Part shown: positions 9,636-19,134 of the stretch, piece by piece
Layout: every line of letters starts with the position of its first letter
Position numbering within the stretch: position 1 is the stretch's first letter
Assembly (NCBI GenBank): GCA_015350385.1
Contig: WNKI01000001.1
Location: forward strand, 12,025,329 to 12,089,328
Length of the DNA: 64,000 nt
Source of the DNA: Aculops lycopersici
Taxonomy: Eukaryota; Arthropoda; Arachnida; Trombidiformes; Eriophyidae
Reading direction: 5' to 3'
The notes under the pieces: model-generated
Told to the model about the DNA's origin: nothing
What the model saw: the letters and a program-made list of their open reading frames with translations, nothing else
Database searches by the model: none
Translations under genes and position numbers: made by a program

Positions 9636-11987
9636 ATGGATTCTATTAACAATGCCTGCAAGCTAGGCAGCGATGCTTGGTTAGAATTACAAGCTTTTAA
9701 GACGAGACAACTTAATAGGAGGGAACGATTGAATAGGCATAAAGATATACTTGTCGGGATATCCCATAATAATTCATCATCGAGAGCATCATCATCATCA
9801 TTACCCTCAGCACATCCAACCACAAGCGCATATCACAATAATAACAACATAACTCAACCCTCTAATGATGACCGATTGGCCGCCAATTCCGTGGCCGAGG
9901 CAGACCTGACGAATCATCGGCATCTAACTTCAAATGCAAAACTCGATGGACCACCAATTTCATCCAAAGATTTGCCATCTTCACATCTCGAAACTCTAGT
10001 ACCAGTCAATATAGCACCTGAGACATCTGATCAGCACCTAAACCAAACAAACAACAGTATCAATGTCGATCTAGTCGAGTGTCTACTTCTTCTCAAATTA
10101 TGTGATGTTGCTTTACGATTGCCAATCGATTCTAAGAGCCTCCAATGCTCAATCAATCGCATTAAGGGTCTCGAATCAGCCACTCAGTCACTCATTGAGA
10201 ATCTACTTCAAAAGTTCGCCCACCAAGAGCTGATTACGATTGAGGAACCTTCATCTGCCATATTCTCGAAGAGACGGACTAGTCACCACTTGGGTGGCGG
10301 ACCAGAAAGTTTGAACGAGGATGGATCCGACGATGCATGTATTTACGTCACCTCTGCCGACCATACGAAACTAGTTGAATTCGACAAATCATTCAGCACC
10401 TCAGACAACATCAGGGCTTTATTACTTGATCCCAAGAGCGACCAAGACCATCAATCATGGACTTCAAATGGTTCTGATACACACTCGTTGAATACTGCAA
10501 TACGACCTCTTGCCATCACTCATCGAAAGTCGGACTTTGACACCGCCAATAGCTTGGCCAACTCAGCAAGAGTTATTGGCCAACCGAGCACAAGTAAACA
10601 CAAGGCACCTACTGTCGGCGAGGACTTGGAAAGCTTGTTATCTCTATCATCAACTAGAGAGCGCGAGAGCAAGAAACTCGGTGAAGAGTTACTCGAATTA
10701 CTAAGCAAACCAACGGCAAAGGAGAAGAATCTACTAGAGAGTTTCAGAAGTGCCGATGGCTACCAAGTTCAGGAATTTTGTCCAAAAGGGACGAAGGATG
10801 AGTGTCGTAGGAACAGTAAAGAATCTATGGCGTGCAGTAAATTGCATTTCAAGAAAATAATTGCAAAACATACCGAAGAATCTCTAGGTGATTGCTCATT
10901 TTTGAACACCTGTTTTCACATGGACTCGTGCAAGTATGTCCACTACAAAGTTGATTACGATGATCAGTCTACACCGATCACAAGTGTATTCAAGCGGCCT
11001 TATCCCACAACGTCGATCGTGAACAGTAGCAATCAGGCTAACAACATCAGTTCGAGCAACAAACGACTATTGCCAAATCAGATATTGCCGTCAGGCGTTT
11101 CATTAAACTCACAACAAGCAACGAATCTTTCACAGCTACCAAACCAGCTAGCGACAACTACCAAAGACACAAATAATAATAAATCATCATCAACAACAAT
11201 AGCATCAGCAACAATCAACACCGCAACGACCACATTATCACATTACACCGGAACAACCTCATCAGCTTTCCCTCTCAACCAGAAACCCAGTGCCAGTGAG
11301 CAGGCTAGGATCGATGCCAAGAACCACAAAAGATTCAAGACTGTACTATATCCACCCCAATGGATCCAATGCGATTTGAGATTCTTTGATATGAGCCTGT
11401 TGGGCAAGTTCTCGGTTGTCATGGCTGACCCTCCTTGGGACATTCACATGGAATTGCCCTATGGAACCATGTCCGACGAGGAGATGTGCAAACTCAATAT
11501 ACCTGCCCTACAAGATGAGGGAGTTATCTTCCTTTGGGTCACAGGCCGGGCAATGGAGTTGGGCCGCGAGTGTCTTGCCTTATGGGGCTACGAGCGATGC
11601 GACGAGATTATTTGGGTCAAGACAAACCAGCTGCAGCGAATAATTCGAACCGGAAGAACGGGTCACTGGTTGAACCATGGCAAGGAGCACTGTTTGGTCG
11701 GTGTCAAGGGCAATCCCAAGGACATCAATCGAGGTTTGGACTGTGACGTCATTGTGGCCGAGGTTCGAGCTACCAGTCACAAACCGGACGAGATTTATGG
11801 TATTATCGAGCGCCTCTCGCCTGGTACAAGGAAAATCGAGCTCTTTGGACGGGCCCACAATGTGCAACCGAATTGGATCACCTTGGGCAATCAACTCAAT
11901 GGTGTCCGGTTAATGGAACCAAATCTGATAAGTGTATTCAAGAAACTCAATCTACCTTTCCAAACCGGCGACGGTATAGACGTCTGA
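9636..11987 (+). CDS. METTL3: N6-adenosine-methyltransferase catalytic subunit METTL3 (Ime4)
   Basis: The product is 783 residues. METTL3 with METTL14 writes m6A on mRNA in the nucleus, using SAM. Seen: a poorly conserved Ser/Asn/His-rich N-terminal half, then paired CCCH-type zinc fingers at about residues 385-450 (FCPKGTKDECRRN, then DCSFLNTCFHMDSCKYVHY), a Thr/Ser-rich linker, and the MT-A70 catalytic domain (~550-770) with the active-site D-P-P-W at residue ~598, the EELPYGTM-like SAM gate (MELPYGTMSDEE), GRTGHWLNHGKEHCLVGVKGNP and the terminal IELFGRAHNVQPNWITLGNQL. All catalytic motifs are intact and the gene is intronless. It is longer than the human 580-residue protein because of low-complexity insertions. 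A decayed copy of its 3' end lies at about 14.2-14.6 kb. Confidence 0.95.
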   Translation: MDSINNACKLGSDAWLELQAFKTRQLNRRERLNRHKDILVGISHNNSSSRASSSSLPSAHPTTSAYHNNNNITQPSNDDRLAANSVAEADLTNHRHLTSNAKLDGPPISSKDLPSSHLETLVPVNIAPETSDQHLNQTNNSINVDLVECLLLLKLCDVALRLPIDSKSLQCSINRIKGLESATQSLIENLLQKFAHQELITIEEPSSAIFSKRRTSHHLGGGPESLNEDGSDDACIYVTSADHTKLVEFDKSFSTSDNIRALLLDPKSDQDHQSWTSNGSDTHSLNTAIRPLAITHRKSDFDTANSLANSARVIGQPSTSKHKAPTVGEDLESLLSLSSTRERESKKLGEELLELLSKPTAKEKNLLESFRSADGYQVQEFCPKGTKDECRRNSKESMACSKLHFKKIIAKHTEESLGDCSFLNTCFHMDSCKYVHYKVDYDDQSTPITSVFKRPYPTTSIVNSSNQANNISSSNKRLLPNQILPSGVSLNSQQATNLSQLPNQLATTTKDTNNNKSSSTTIASATINTATTTLSHYTGTTSSAFPLNQKPSASEQARIDAKNHKRFKTVLYPPQWIQCDLRFFDMSLLGKFSVVMADPPWDIHMELPYGTMSDEEMCKLNIPALQDEGVIFLWVTGRAMELGRECLALWGYERCDEIIWVKTNQLQRIIRTGRTGHWLNHGKEHCLVGVKGNPKDINRGLDCDVIVAEVRATSHKPDEIYGIIERLSPGTRKIELFGRAHNVQPNWITLGNQLNGVRLMEPNLISVFKKLNLPFQTGDGIDV

Positions 11988-12194
11988 ATGGTCTGCTGGC
12001 CAGACTCTACTCGGCCATCAAATTAAGCATAAATGCTTTCCATCATCGAGATGCAAATCAAGACATACATACTAGATATATATACATATATGGGCCAGTC
12101 GTTTTTTTACGTGATCATGTTTATTTTTGTATCTCCCTTTATCCAACCATCGCCTTTGTGGTAACAACAGGAACTCATAGAATTAATTCTCATG

Positions 12195-13649
12195 TCAACC
12201 GGCCACAAACATCACTGTCAAAATGATGACCGAAAGCATAAAACCAATTACGATGAACCTCCAAAGTAGTTTTCCCTTACTTGGGAGTATATTCAAGCAA
12301 GTGAAGCGCTCAATCTTTTTGGTCCATTTTGTTTTGTCTTGAACTCTCTTGATCTTACCCACACGAGGCGGCACTCGATCCCTGCCAGCAACAGCTCCAT
12401 CGAGTTTGTTAACCATTGCAATCTCCTCCGACTCCTCAATGGCATCGTCAATCATAGTTATCAATTCCTCGCTTAAAGAGGAACTATCTTCTTGGTCCTT
12501 TATCAAAGTGTCCTTTACAAACTTTCCAGCAAAAACCATAAGTTTTCCGGACATGATGGAGTCCTTCAATCTGGTAAATAGCCTGCGCATAACGAGACCC
12601 TCCAATCTGCCTTCCTCGTTCGAGCTTGCCTTGTAGTTCTTCAACAACGAGGCCAACTCTTTTTGGTCCTCGATCCACAACTCGTTTCTATGGAAAGCTT
12701 CTGGTTGGTACTCGATTGGTTTCTCGTCCGTTTGCATGCTATTAACAGACCCTTGTGTCTCGCGCAGCTTCTCGCCTTCCTCCTTCGAGACAAAGGTGAA
12801 CACTTGTTTGTTTCCGTCCACAACCTCGTCTGATGCTTCGAAGATTTCCATTGCCTTGAAGGTCTCGCAAACCTGCACAATTTTGTACCACTTGCGCACC
12901 AATGAGTTGGTCTTAAGCTCGGCCAGCTCGCGCTCTAACATGGAACCGCGATAGTTGTAACCCATGTTCGAGAGACTAATCAATGGAAGTATTAGTTTTT
13001 CGTAGATCGGACTGAACTTGGTAGTGCAAGTTTGTATAAATCTACGAAGCACCTCTGTGGTCTTGATTTTGATCATCAACTTAACGGGCGCATGGTCCAC
13101 TCCTTCGACTATCCTAGCCAAGTCGTTGAGCAAGATAATATCGTCAAAGTCGCTTATGTCGGCGTCCTTGTCCACCAAGATTGCACCCATACTGTCCAAC
13201 TGCTCTATGGTTTCATAGTCAGAGTCGTTGATGTACTTCTTCGAGTCGACTTCCAAATTGTTAACTAGTATCATCTTGTACTCGGCGCTAATTTGGAAGG
13301 CCATCGAGATGAAGAACTGGCGCAACGAGGTGGGAATGTTGTCGTTGGCCTTGTCTTTCTCATTTTCGATGTACTTCTTGTGGTACTTCTCAAGCTTGGA
13401 GGTGAATTGCAAGCTCCAGGTGGCTCCGGCTTGGACCTGAGTGAGAACCTCTTCCAGATCTAAGAGCGAGTTCCTGTAATGGTCGCAACCTTCCTTATCT
13501 CTGGCCTCTTCGATTAGCCCCTGCACTTGGGACATGGAGGTGAGGCTGATTAGTTTGTTGGCGCATAGTGCATCGAGCGAGGGCTTCTCGTCGCCGGCCA
13601 CGAAAGCTACAGCCGCAAGGAGGGTGATTAATAGCTCAGTTGAACGCAT
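12195..13649 (-). CDS. Unrecognised type I membrane protein
   Basis: The product is 484 residues. I do not recognise the family. Seen: a signal peptide (residues 1-19, MRSTELLITLLAAVAFVAG), a ~430-residue mostly helical, charged ectodomain or lumenal domain with Cys near residues 29, 55, 208 and 263, a Lys/Arg-rich stretch (~425-450) with FTCLNILPSKGK, then one hydrophobic C-terminal helix (~459-480) reaching almost to the stop codon. This would put the protein in the secretory pathway with no cytosolic tail, or as a GPI-type precursor. Codon use looks like the neighbours and the frame is long and clean, so it is very probably real. Convergent with METTL3 (207 bp between stops). Confidence 0.75.
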   Translation of the reverse strand: MRSTELLITLLAAVAFVAGDEKPSLDALCANKLISLTSMSQVQGLIEEARDKEGCDHYRNSLLDLEEVLTQVQAGATWSLQFTSKLEKYHKKYIENEKDKANDNIPTSLRQFFISMAFQISAEYKMILVNNLEVDSKKYINDSDYETIEQLDSMGAILVDKDADISDFDDIILLNDLARIVEGVDHAPVKLMIKIKTTEVLRRFIQTCTTKFSPIYEKLILPLISLSNMGYNYRGSMLERELAELKTNSLVRKWYKIVQVCETFKAMEIFEASDEVVDGNKQVFTFVSKEEGEKLRETQGSVNSMQTDEKPIEYQPEAFHRNELWIEDQKELASLLKNYKASSNEEGRLEGLVMRRLFTRLKDSIMSGKLMVFAGKFVKDTLIKDQEDSSSLSEELITMIDDAIEESEEIAMVNKLDGAVAGRDRVPPRVGKIKRVQDKTKWTKKIERFTCLNILPSKGKLLWRFIVIGFMLSVIILTVMFVAG

Positions 13650-14199
13650 TTTTACTGATTCATTAGTCGCTTTCTCTGAATAAAATAGGCTAAATCGAAA
13701 CTATCAAGACCAAAATGTGATTTGAAATCAAAAACAGAGCTCATCCAAGTAGGACAATGACAGAGGCAAACTATTTTCTCTCTGCGACAAGAGTCTATTT
13801 TCGGCCCTGAAGCTTGAGCTCACCTGTATCTTTTGTCGAACACGAAAAAGGTCAAACAAAAATTTCCTCTGGTGAAGAAAAGATCAGATGTTCTCGACAG
13901 CCCGTCTCCGTCGTTTCCATCTAAGAATACCTGTTTCCATCGACTCGAATTCCACCGACTAAAAATGTCACGCTGAATGATATCCTCGGATGTAGTCAGT
14001 TTCTTATAAAGATATCCAGTTTTCAATCAAACCATATAAAATACTGCGATTGCTAGTTGTTTATCTCATCGTCGTTGGTTCTTCTGGTTATACAGAAATG
14101 ATTCCATATTTGCTGTTGATTATAAATCATATTGAATATATACGGACAAGTTGAACACTATGTGAGATGAAATCTTGAGTTGGAGACGGGAAAAAGTTG
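13650..14199. other. Upstream region of the type I membrane protein gene
   Basis: No coding potential. Presumably promoter and 5' UTR of the minus-strand gene that starts at 13649. Nothing repeated or structured was noticed. Confidence 0.35.
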
Positions 14200-14630
14200 C
14201 TATTGATCTCATATATCAGCCTATTGTTGTGCTAGAGGTGCGGGTCACCCTTCCGGCAGCTCTCTGTTGCAACGCGACCAACTGTTGATCTGGATGAACT
14301 ATGAGAAAGAGCTCTTCTTTGTTGGTGTCATGAGCAACTCAGAAGTCATCAATGAGTGATCGGGCTGTCACATCATCGTTGCTGGAGTTGGACCGAAGTG
14401 GAGACTATATTATTCCAACTAAATTCCGTCGATTGCGTTAAAAACAAACGATTGGAGGATATCTAAGGTTTTATTCGAGCGCTCCTCTGCTGGTGAAATA
14501 GAAAATCAAACTAACGGAGAAGACATTACGAGTTAGTGGTGTTTAGCTGCTAGAGGCCCGAACCTAGTAAGTGCCTTCGAGAAACTCAATCTACATTTCC
14601 AAACCAGCGACAGTATGGTCAGCCGGATCG
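14200..14630 (+). pseudogene. Decayed fragment of the METTL3 3' end
   Basis: Read on the same strand, this stretch aligns by eye with METTL3 from about 11,490 to 12,000. Clear blocks: 14291-14395 matches 11669-11775 (tggatgaac.atg, then ttggtgtcatgagcaa, catcaat, and cgtcatt/catcatcgtt.cgag). About 14462-14500 matches the segment for YGIIERLSPGTRKIE (ttattcgagcgctcctct.ctggt). About 14541-14630 matches the end of the gene, including gaaactcaatctac.tttccaaacc.gcgac. It carries stops, indels and many substitutions and cannot encode the enzyme. It lies ~2.3 kb beyond the true gene, so it is probably an old tandem duplicate now separated by the gene at 12.2-13.6 kb. Confidence 0.8.
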
Positions 14631-14775
14631 AATGACAATAATATCCGCAGATCATCGGAGGTAAGTCCACTGACTTACTCCCGGTCCGTGGATACCAACT
14701 AAGTTATACAAACCTGAAACAGACCTACCGGATGTTCTCTTTATGCATTCACCTTTCTCTATTTAGCGAACGATT

Positions 14776-14804
14776 CTACTTCCGGTTGCAAGAACCGGAA
14801 GTAG
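14776..14804. repeat. Perfect 12-bp inverted repeat with two ETS-like motifs
   Basis: The arms ctacttccggtt (14776-14787) and aaccggaagtag (14793-14804) are exact reverse complements separated by 5 bp. Each arm contains CCGGAAGT, the consensus for ETS-family factors. It lies 2 bp past the stop codon of the minus-strand small gene, so it would form a stem-loop at the very start of that 3' UTR. It could act as DNA (paired ETS site) or RNA (stem-loop); the sequence cannot decide. Confidence 0.7.
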
Positions 14805-14806
14805 TA

Positions 14807-15070
14807 TCAACAAACCTCCAGTCTAACCAATGAGAACACAACGATGCAGATCACCATGAGACCAATGACATTGACCAATGAGAAGAGCGTGACTTGGTTC
14901 GGCCTCAGACCCTTGGAAGCTAAACGCTTAACATCTTTGGTCGCCATGGTCGAGTCCTTCCTCGACCCATCGGCCTGCTTAGGTGAATTCTCACCCTGGG
15001 GAGCAACGGCCCCATCCATTACTGACTCCTCAATTGCGGTCAATCGATCCAATGAAATTCTCGCCTTCAT
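14807..15070 (-). CDS. Small tail-anchored membrane protein, unrecognised
   Basis: An 87-residue frame starting at ATG 15068-15070. It has a hydrophilic N-terminal ~60 residues (KARISLDRLTAIEESV, then a Ser/Lys-rich linker) and one C-terminal hydrophobic helix (about 63-83, VTLFSLVNVIGLMVICIVVFSLV), ending in a short RLEVC. This is the architecture of tail-anchored proteins of ER or mitochondrial outer membrane. No family recognised. The strong, well-bounded hydrophobic helix, the ATG and the hairpin right after the stop codon make a real gene more likely than chance, but it is short. Confidence 0.5.
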   Translation of the reverse strand: MKARISLDRLTAIEESVMDGAVAPQGENSPKQADGSRKDSTMATKDVKRLASKGLRPNQVTLFSLVNVIGLMVICIVVFSLVRLEVC

Positions 15071-15683
15071 TTTTCGTCAACATGATCTCAAAGAATTAAT
15101 GAAAAGTTTATTGGACACGATAGAATCGCTGACCGCCGGCAAAAATAATGATTGATAGTCCACCTGATTGATCTTTACCCTCTTAGTCAAGACCATTATT
15201 TAGAATCGACTAGATTTAGTCCGAAGTCGATCCCTGGTGTGAATGTTGAAACAGAGCTAGCCCCCCCCCCATGATGTTTATCTATGCACCATGATGCAGT
15301 GCGTAGATAAACTACAGGTGTCTATTTTTGTCTGGCCGGGAAATACCAAGACGGATGCCTCCTAATCCACCACCTCTATGCATCTCTCGTTGCATATTTC
15401 TTCTCCAGATCAATAAAAAAAGTCGGACTAAATGGCAACCTGATGAATGGTCCACCCAGATTTCAGTTCTTTTGTTTCTCATCAAGAACAGAGAAAAGGA
15501 AATCAATTTCCCACTCCATACTGTCAAATGGTGGTCGTACTCATATACGGATGCAGACTGTTCTCGTTCCTATTGCGTGTTCATTGTCTACTCACAAATT
15601 GTATGGACAACCATAGCTCAATGTCAGTACAATTTGCGAGTCTGGAACTAGAGATTACTCTCTATAAGAAACTGAATTTGCTA
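15071..15683. other. Spacer with a poly-C tract and a short hairpin
   Basis: It holds a run of ten C (15261-15270) followed at once by an inverted repeat: 15276-15289 and 15299-15312 are complementary over 14 bp with one mismatch (G-U compatible in RNA), with a 9-bp loop. Several overlapping plus-strand frames through 15328-15695 lack any protein signature. No gene is supported. Confidence 0.45.
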
Positions 15684-18446
15684 TCAATCACTTGAGTTGT
15701 TTATTGAAATGTCAAATATCTCAATCAGAAGGGGAGTTATCTGTTCAGGTTGTAAATCTTTCGAGAAGAAGACATTGTACTCCTCGTTGCAGGCGTCGAT
15801 TACTTTCAAAGCGTCGACCAAAATCTGGTACTTGGTCAGCGGATCCGGCTGAGAGTTGAGCAGATACTTTCTCAGTATGCTCAAATAAATTAAGTTGTCA
15901 AGTTGCACCGAGTTTGAGTGCTTCAGGGTTATTGTTGGATCAAAGAGCAAGATCATTGCCATGATCGCGAGCACAATTCGGTCTCGGCGCAACGGTCTTG
16001 GCATTTTCATGACTAATTCTCGGTGTTTCTCGTAGACGAGGGATTTTTTAGCTCGCTTTAATGAATCCATTAGCATGATGCGACCGGAGCGGCTGTCTTC
16101 CCATCCATCGTATTCGTCGTGATAGTGGTAGGTAGACCTGAGGAGGAGTATTTTGAAACAGGCGGTTTTCAATAGGATAATCTGATCGTCCATTCCCAGC
16201 ATTCTGAATGCCTGGATTTGCTTCACAGTTTTGATCAAACGCCTTAGAGCCTCATCGCATAGATGAACAATATTATTGAGCGTGTTACCGGTCCTCTGAT
16301 ATTCGAATTTGTACGAAAGTTCAAACATAAACGTGGTTGCATCTAGCATCTCGTATATAAGCTCGCGTTCGCGATCACTAAATGCAATGTATTCAACGCG
16401 AGCCCTAGTTTCCGCTTCCGTGTAGGCAGGTGGGGCAAAAACTTCGCCATTATAAACTATCAATTCGCTTTTTTCCCCTGGCGCGGTGTTGCTTTCAACT
16501 GCTGCCTCTGGCTCAATATTATTCTCGGTGCTGGTGGCCACCGACGACGACGGCGACCCCTGGCCGCCCATTTTGATTGCCGCCGCCTCCGATTCGCTAG
16601 TGGTTGAGTTTGAGATCATAGTTTCTTCAGTCGGGCTGCCATTTGGCGGTCGGTTTTGCGGTTGTGTTGGTTGTAGTAGTTGTTGTAGTGGTTGTGGTGG
16701 TTGTAGTTGGTGTAGTGGTGGTTGTTGAAGTTGCGGCTGTAGTTGTTGCAGTTCTTGTAGCTGTGATGGTTGTGGCTGCGGTAGTGGTAGTGTTTGTTGC
16801 AATGGTTGTTGTTGTTGTTGCTGACTATGGTGCTGACAATGGTGCTGGTAGCTGGCAACCATTATGACTTGTTGTGGTGGTTGTTGATGATGCTGTTGAA
16901 GTTGCTGCGGATGTTGGTATTGGTGTTGGTAGCTGGTGGCCATTATTGCTTGTTGCTGTTGTTGATGTGGTTGTGGTTGTTGATGTGGTTGTTGTTGCTG
17001 TAGTTGGTGTGGATGTTGATATTGCTGCTGTTGCTGACCATGAGGCTGATAGCTCGAGGCCATTATGACTTGTTGTTGCTGTGGCTGACCCGCTTGGTTG
17101 AGCGAAGGTGTCTGGCTGATTACCGGATGCATTCCATAACTCGGGGCGCAACTTCCGGCTCTCGATGCCTCGACTCTCAGCGAACAGTATTGGCATTCGA
17201 AGGACAGGTTGCAGTAGTGTTGAGGGCCGAGAGGATAGTGGTCGTCGGGACAAGAGGTGCCGACGTCTCGCGTTTGTTTAGGAACTTTGAGCGGAGGAGC
17301 TTCAGTGGAAGTAATCTGATGAGGTACCTGAGCTAGTGCATAGTTGTTGCTGTCAATATTGATATTGATATCTTCGTTGTTGTTGTTGTTGTGGTCGTCG
17401 TTGTTGTAGTTGTTGTTGTAGTTGCTGTTGCTGTTGTAACGAGCTTTCACTTGTCTCACTTGAGCGAAGGCGGCCGGCGACTTGGAGTCTATGGACATAC
17501 TGGCATCAGAAATGATTGCACGATCCTTTATGTCGTTCGCATTCTCGGGCGACCTACTGATCACCTGTTGCTTCGACCGACGATTCTGCATAATCTTCAC
17601 CCGCTTAATTTGTTTCTGTTCGTCAGTCAAAATCTATTCCCGTTTCATTCCGATTTGAAAGCACTTGAGCAGACGGCACTTGGAGCAAAAGCGACGAGTT
17701 ACCCGATCGATGACGCAATGATTCTCAAACAAACACTTCAGGCGCGTCTCTTTGAAGGCGTTGCGCCGGAAGAAAGCCTTGCAAGATTCGCAGGTAACTG
17801 CATTGAAGTTGCAAGCTATGGCTTTGTCGCCGCAAACTGCACAATACTTTTGCGGCCGATACCGACGCTCCAATCCTCCTCCACCTGAGGCCTGTTCAGA
17901 TTGACCATTGGCTGTCATTGATTGACTGTCTTCCATGGCGTTGTCAGCTCGGTTGCTGTTATTATTATTATTATTATTATTAGTATTGTCATCGCTGAGG
18001 ATATGCTGCTGCTGCTGCTGCTGTTGTTGTTGTTGTTGCAGTTGACCAATCTGATGCCGCTGACCTGGACTTGATTCTCGCGAGCTCATCAACTCGCTGG
18101 CTGAAGGATGGTCAGGTTGACTATTCTGTTGGTCCTCCGCAATCTTGAGCTGGCCCTCGTTTTCGTCAATCAAACTTGAGTTGCGACTTCGCTCGCCGGA
18201 ATCATTTTGAAGCGCCGCTTCGGCCATCACGCTCAGTGCCATCAGGTTACCTGTCGTCGAGCTGGGCGCCGCCAATTGCTCACTATCAGCGATGTTAATA
18301 TTATCGGTATCGGTATTACTGGTATTGATATTAATATCGACGCCGCTGCTGCTGGAGCCGCTCTGATTTGCGCCTGATGCCACGACCGACGCTTGCGGCT
18401 GACTCATCGCGTCGGTCGGTTCTAACTTGGTGCTAGCGGCGGCCAT
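15684..18446 (-). CDS. Hr96: Nuclear receptor HR96 (NR1J-like), interrupted by one in-frame TAG
   Basis: One frame runs from ATG 18446 to a terminal stop at 15684, broken by a single TAG at 17634-17636. Before it: ~200 Ser/Gln/Asn-rich residues and a complete two-zinc-finger DNA-binding domain (~202-270) with P-box CESCKAFF, the ESCKA signature of HR96/DAF-12/NHR-8 receptors, and RFCSKCRLLKCFQIGMKRE. After it: ILTDEQKQIKRVKIMQNRR (normal C-terminal extension), a Gln/His-rich hinge of ~330 residues, and an intact ligand-binding domain with LGMDDQIILLKTACFKILLLRS and an AF-2 helix PLLIEIFD. HR96 controls lipid and xenobiotic genes in arthropods. The TAG sits where relatives have an aromatic residue, usually Trp, so TGG to TAG is likely. 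Without readthrough, editing or correction, the product would be 270 residues with DBD only. Confidence 0.88.
17634..17636 (-). other. Hr96: In-frame TAG between the HR96 DNA-binding and ligand-binding domains
   Basis: On the minus strand the codons read GGA ATG AAA CGG GAA TAG ATT TTG ACT GAC. Nothing nearby offers a GT donor, and both sides encode directly adjoining conserved residues, so an intron cannot hide the stop. The base after the stop is A, not the leaky C or CTA context. The UAG trinucleotide is itself a favoured ADAR context (U before, G after), and editing would restore UGG (Trp). Sequencing error is the plain alternative. Confidence 0.9.
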
Positions 18447-19095
18447 GAGGACGGCACTTGCGCCGCAAACTTTTGCCGCCGCATCAGCGCCAACTTCGCG
18501 CTCTCCGCTTGGGTTCTCTGGTGGCAGCGCGCCGGTTTAACTGATCACCTCCCCGGTCGCCCAAAAGTGTCCTCCTGTCTCACTGTGCTCAAATATATAC
18601 GTGTGTATATAATCTTGTATGTTTTTCACTTTGCTCTGCTAAACTCAATTCTCAAGTGTCTGTCTATCTATCTATATGGCTATGGTTGATGGCCCACTAA
18701 TGATGCCACCTGTCACACTCGTGGGGGTCTGCGCGTCCGTTTGTCTTGGTTAGGTGCACTTGTTTGTGTGTTGCTATCTCTATCTCTATGTGTTTGGCCT
18801 CTTTCAAGTTCCAAGAGTGTCGCTACGTTGTGCTGCGGCCGGCGGTTGGCAAGCTAGTGGCAAGCTCTAGTTCGTTCTCCTTCTTTTTCTTTCTCTCGGA
18901 CTTCGCGTGTCGATTGTTGTTGTGTGTTCGACTCATTTCTCTTGCAACTCGCGACTCTGGCAACACTAAGCGCTGGCAGGACATAAGCGAGAGTATCAAT
19001 GCGACAACCGCAATCGCAACCACAACCGCGGAGAGTCACAGACAAATGCGTCGACGGGCGTGCACTAGGAAAGCTGCGGAGGCGACTTTCCCCAA

Positions 19096-19134
<39 letters not shown>

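Noticed and set aside
16643..17068. Long Val/Trp-rich frames opposite HR96
   Set aside because: They are antisense readings of the CAG/CAA repeats that code for Gln in HR96.
17630..17640. An intron hiding the HR96 stop codon
   Set aside because: The codons on both sides encode residues that are contiguous in relatives, and no GT donor exists between them.
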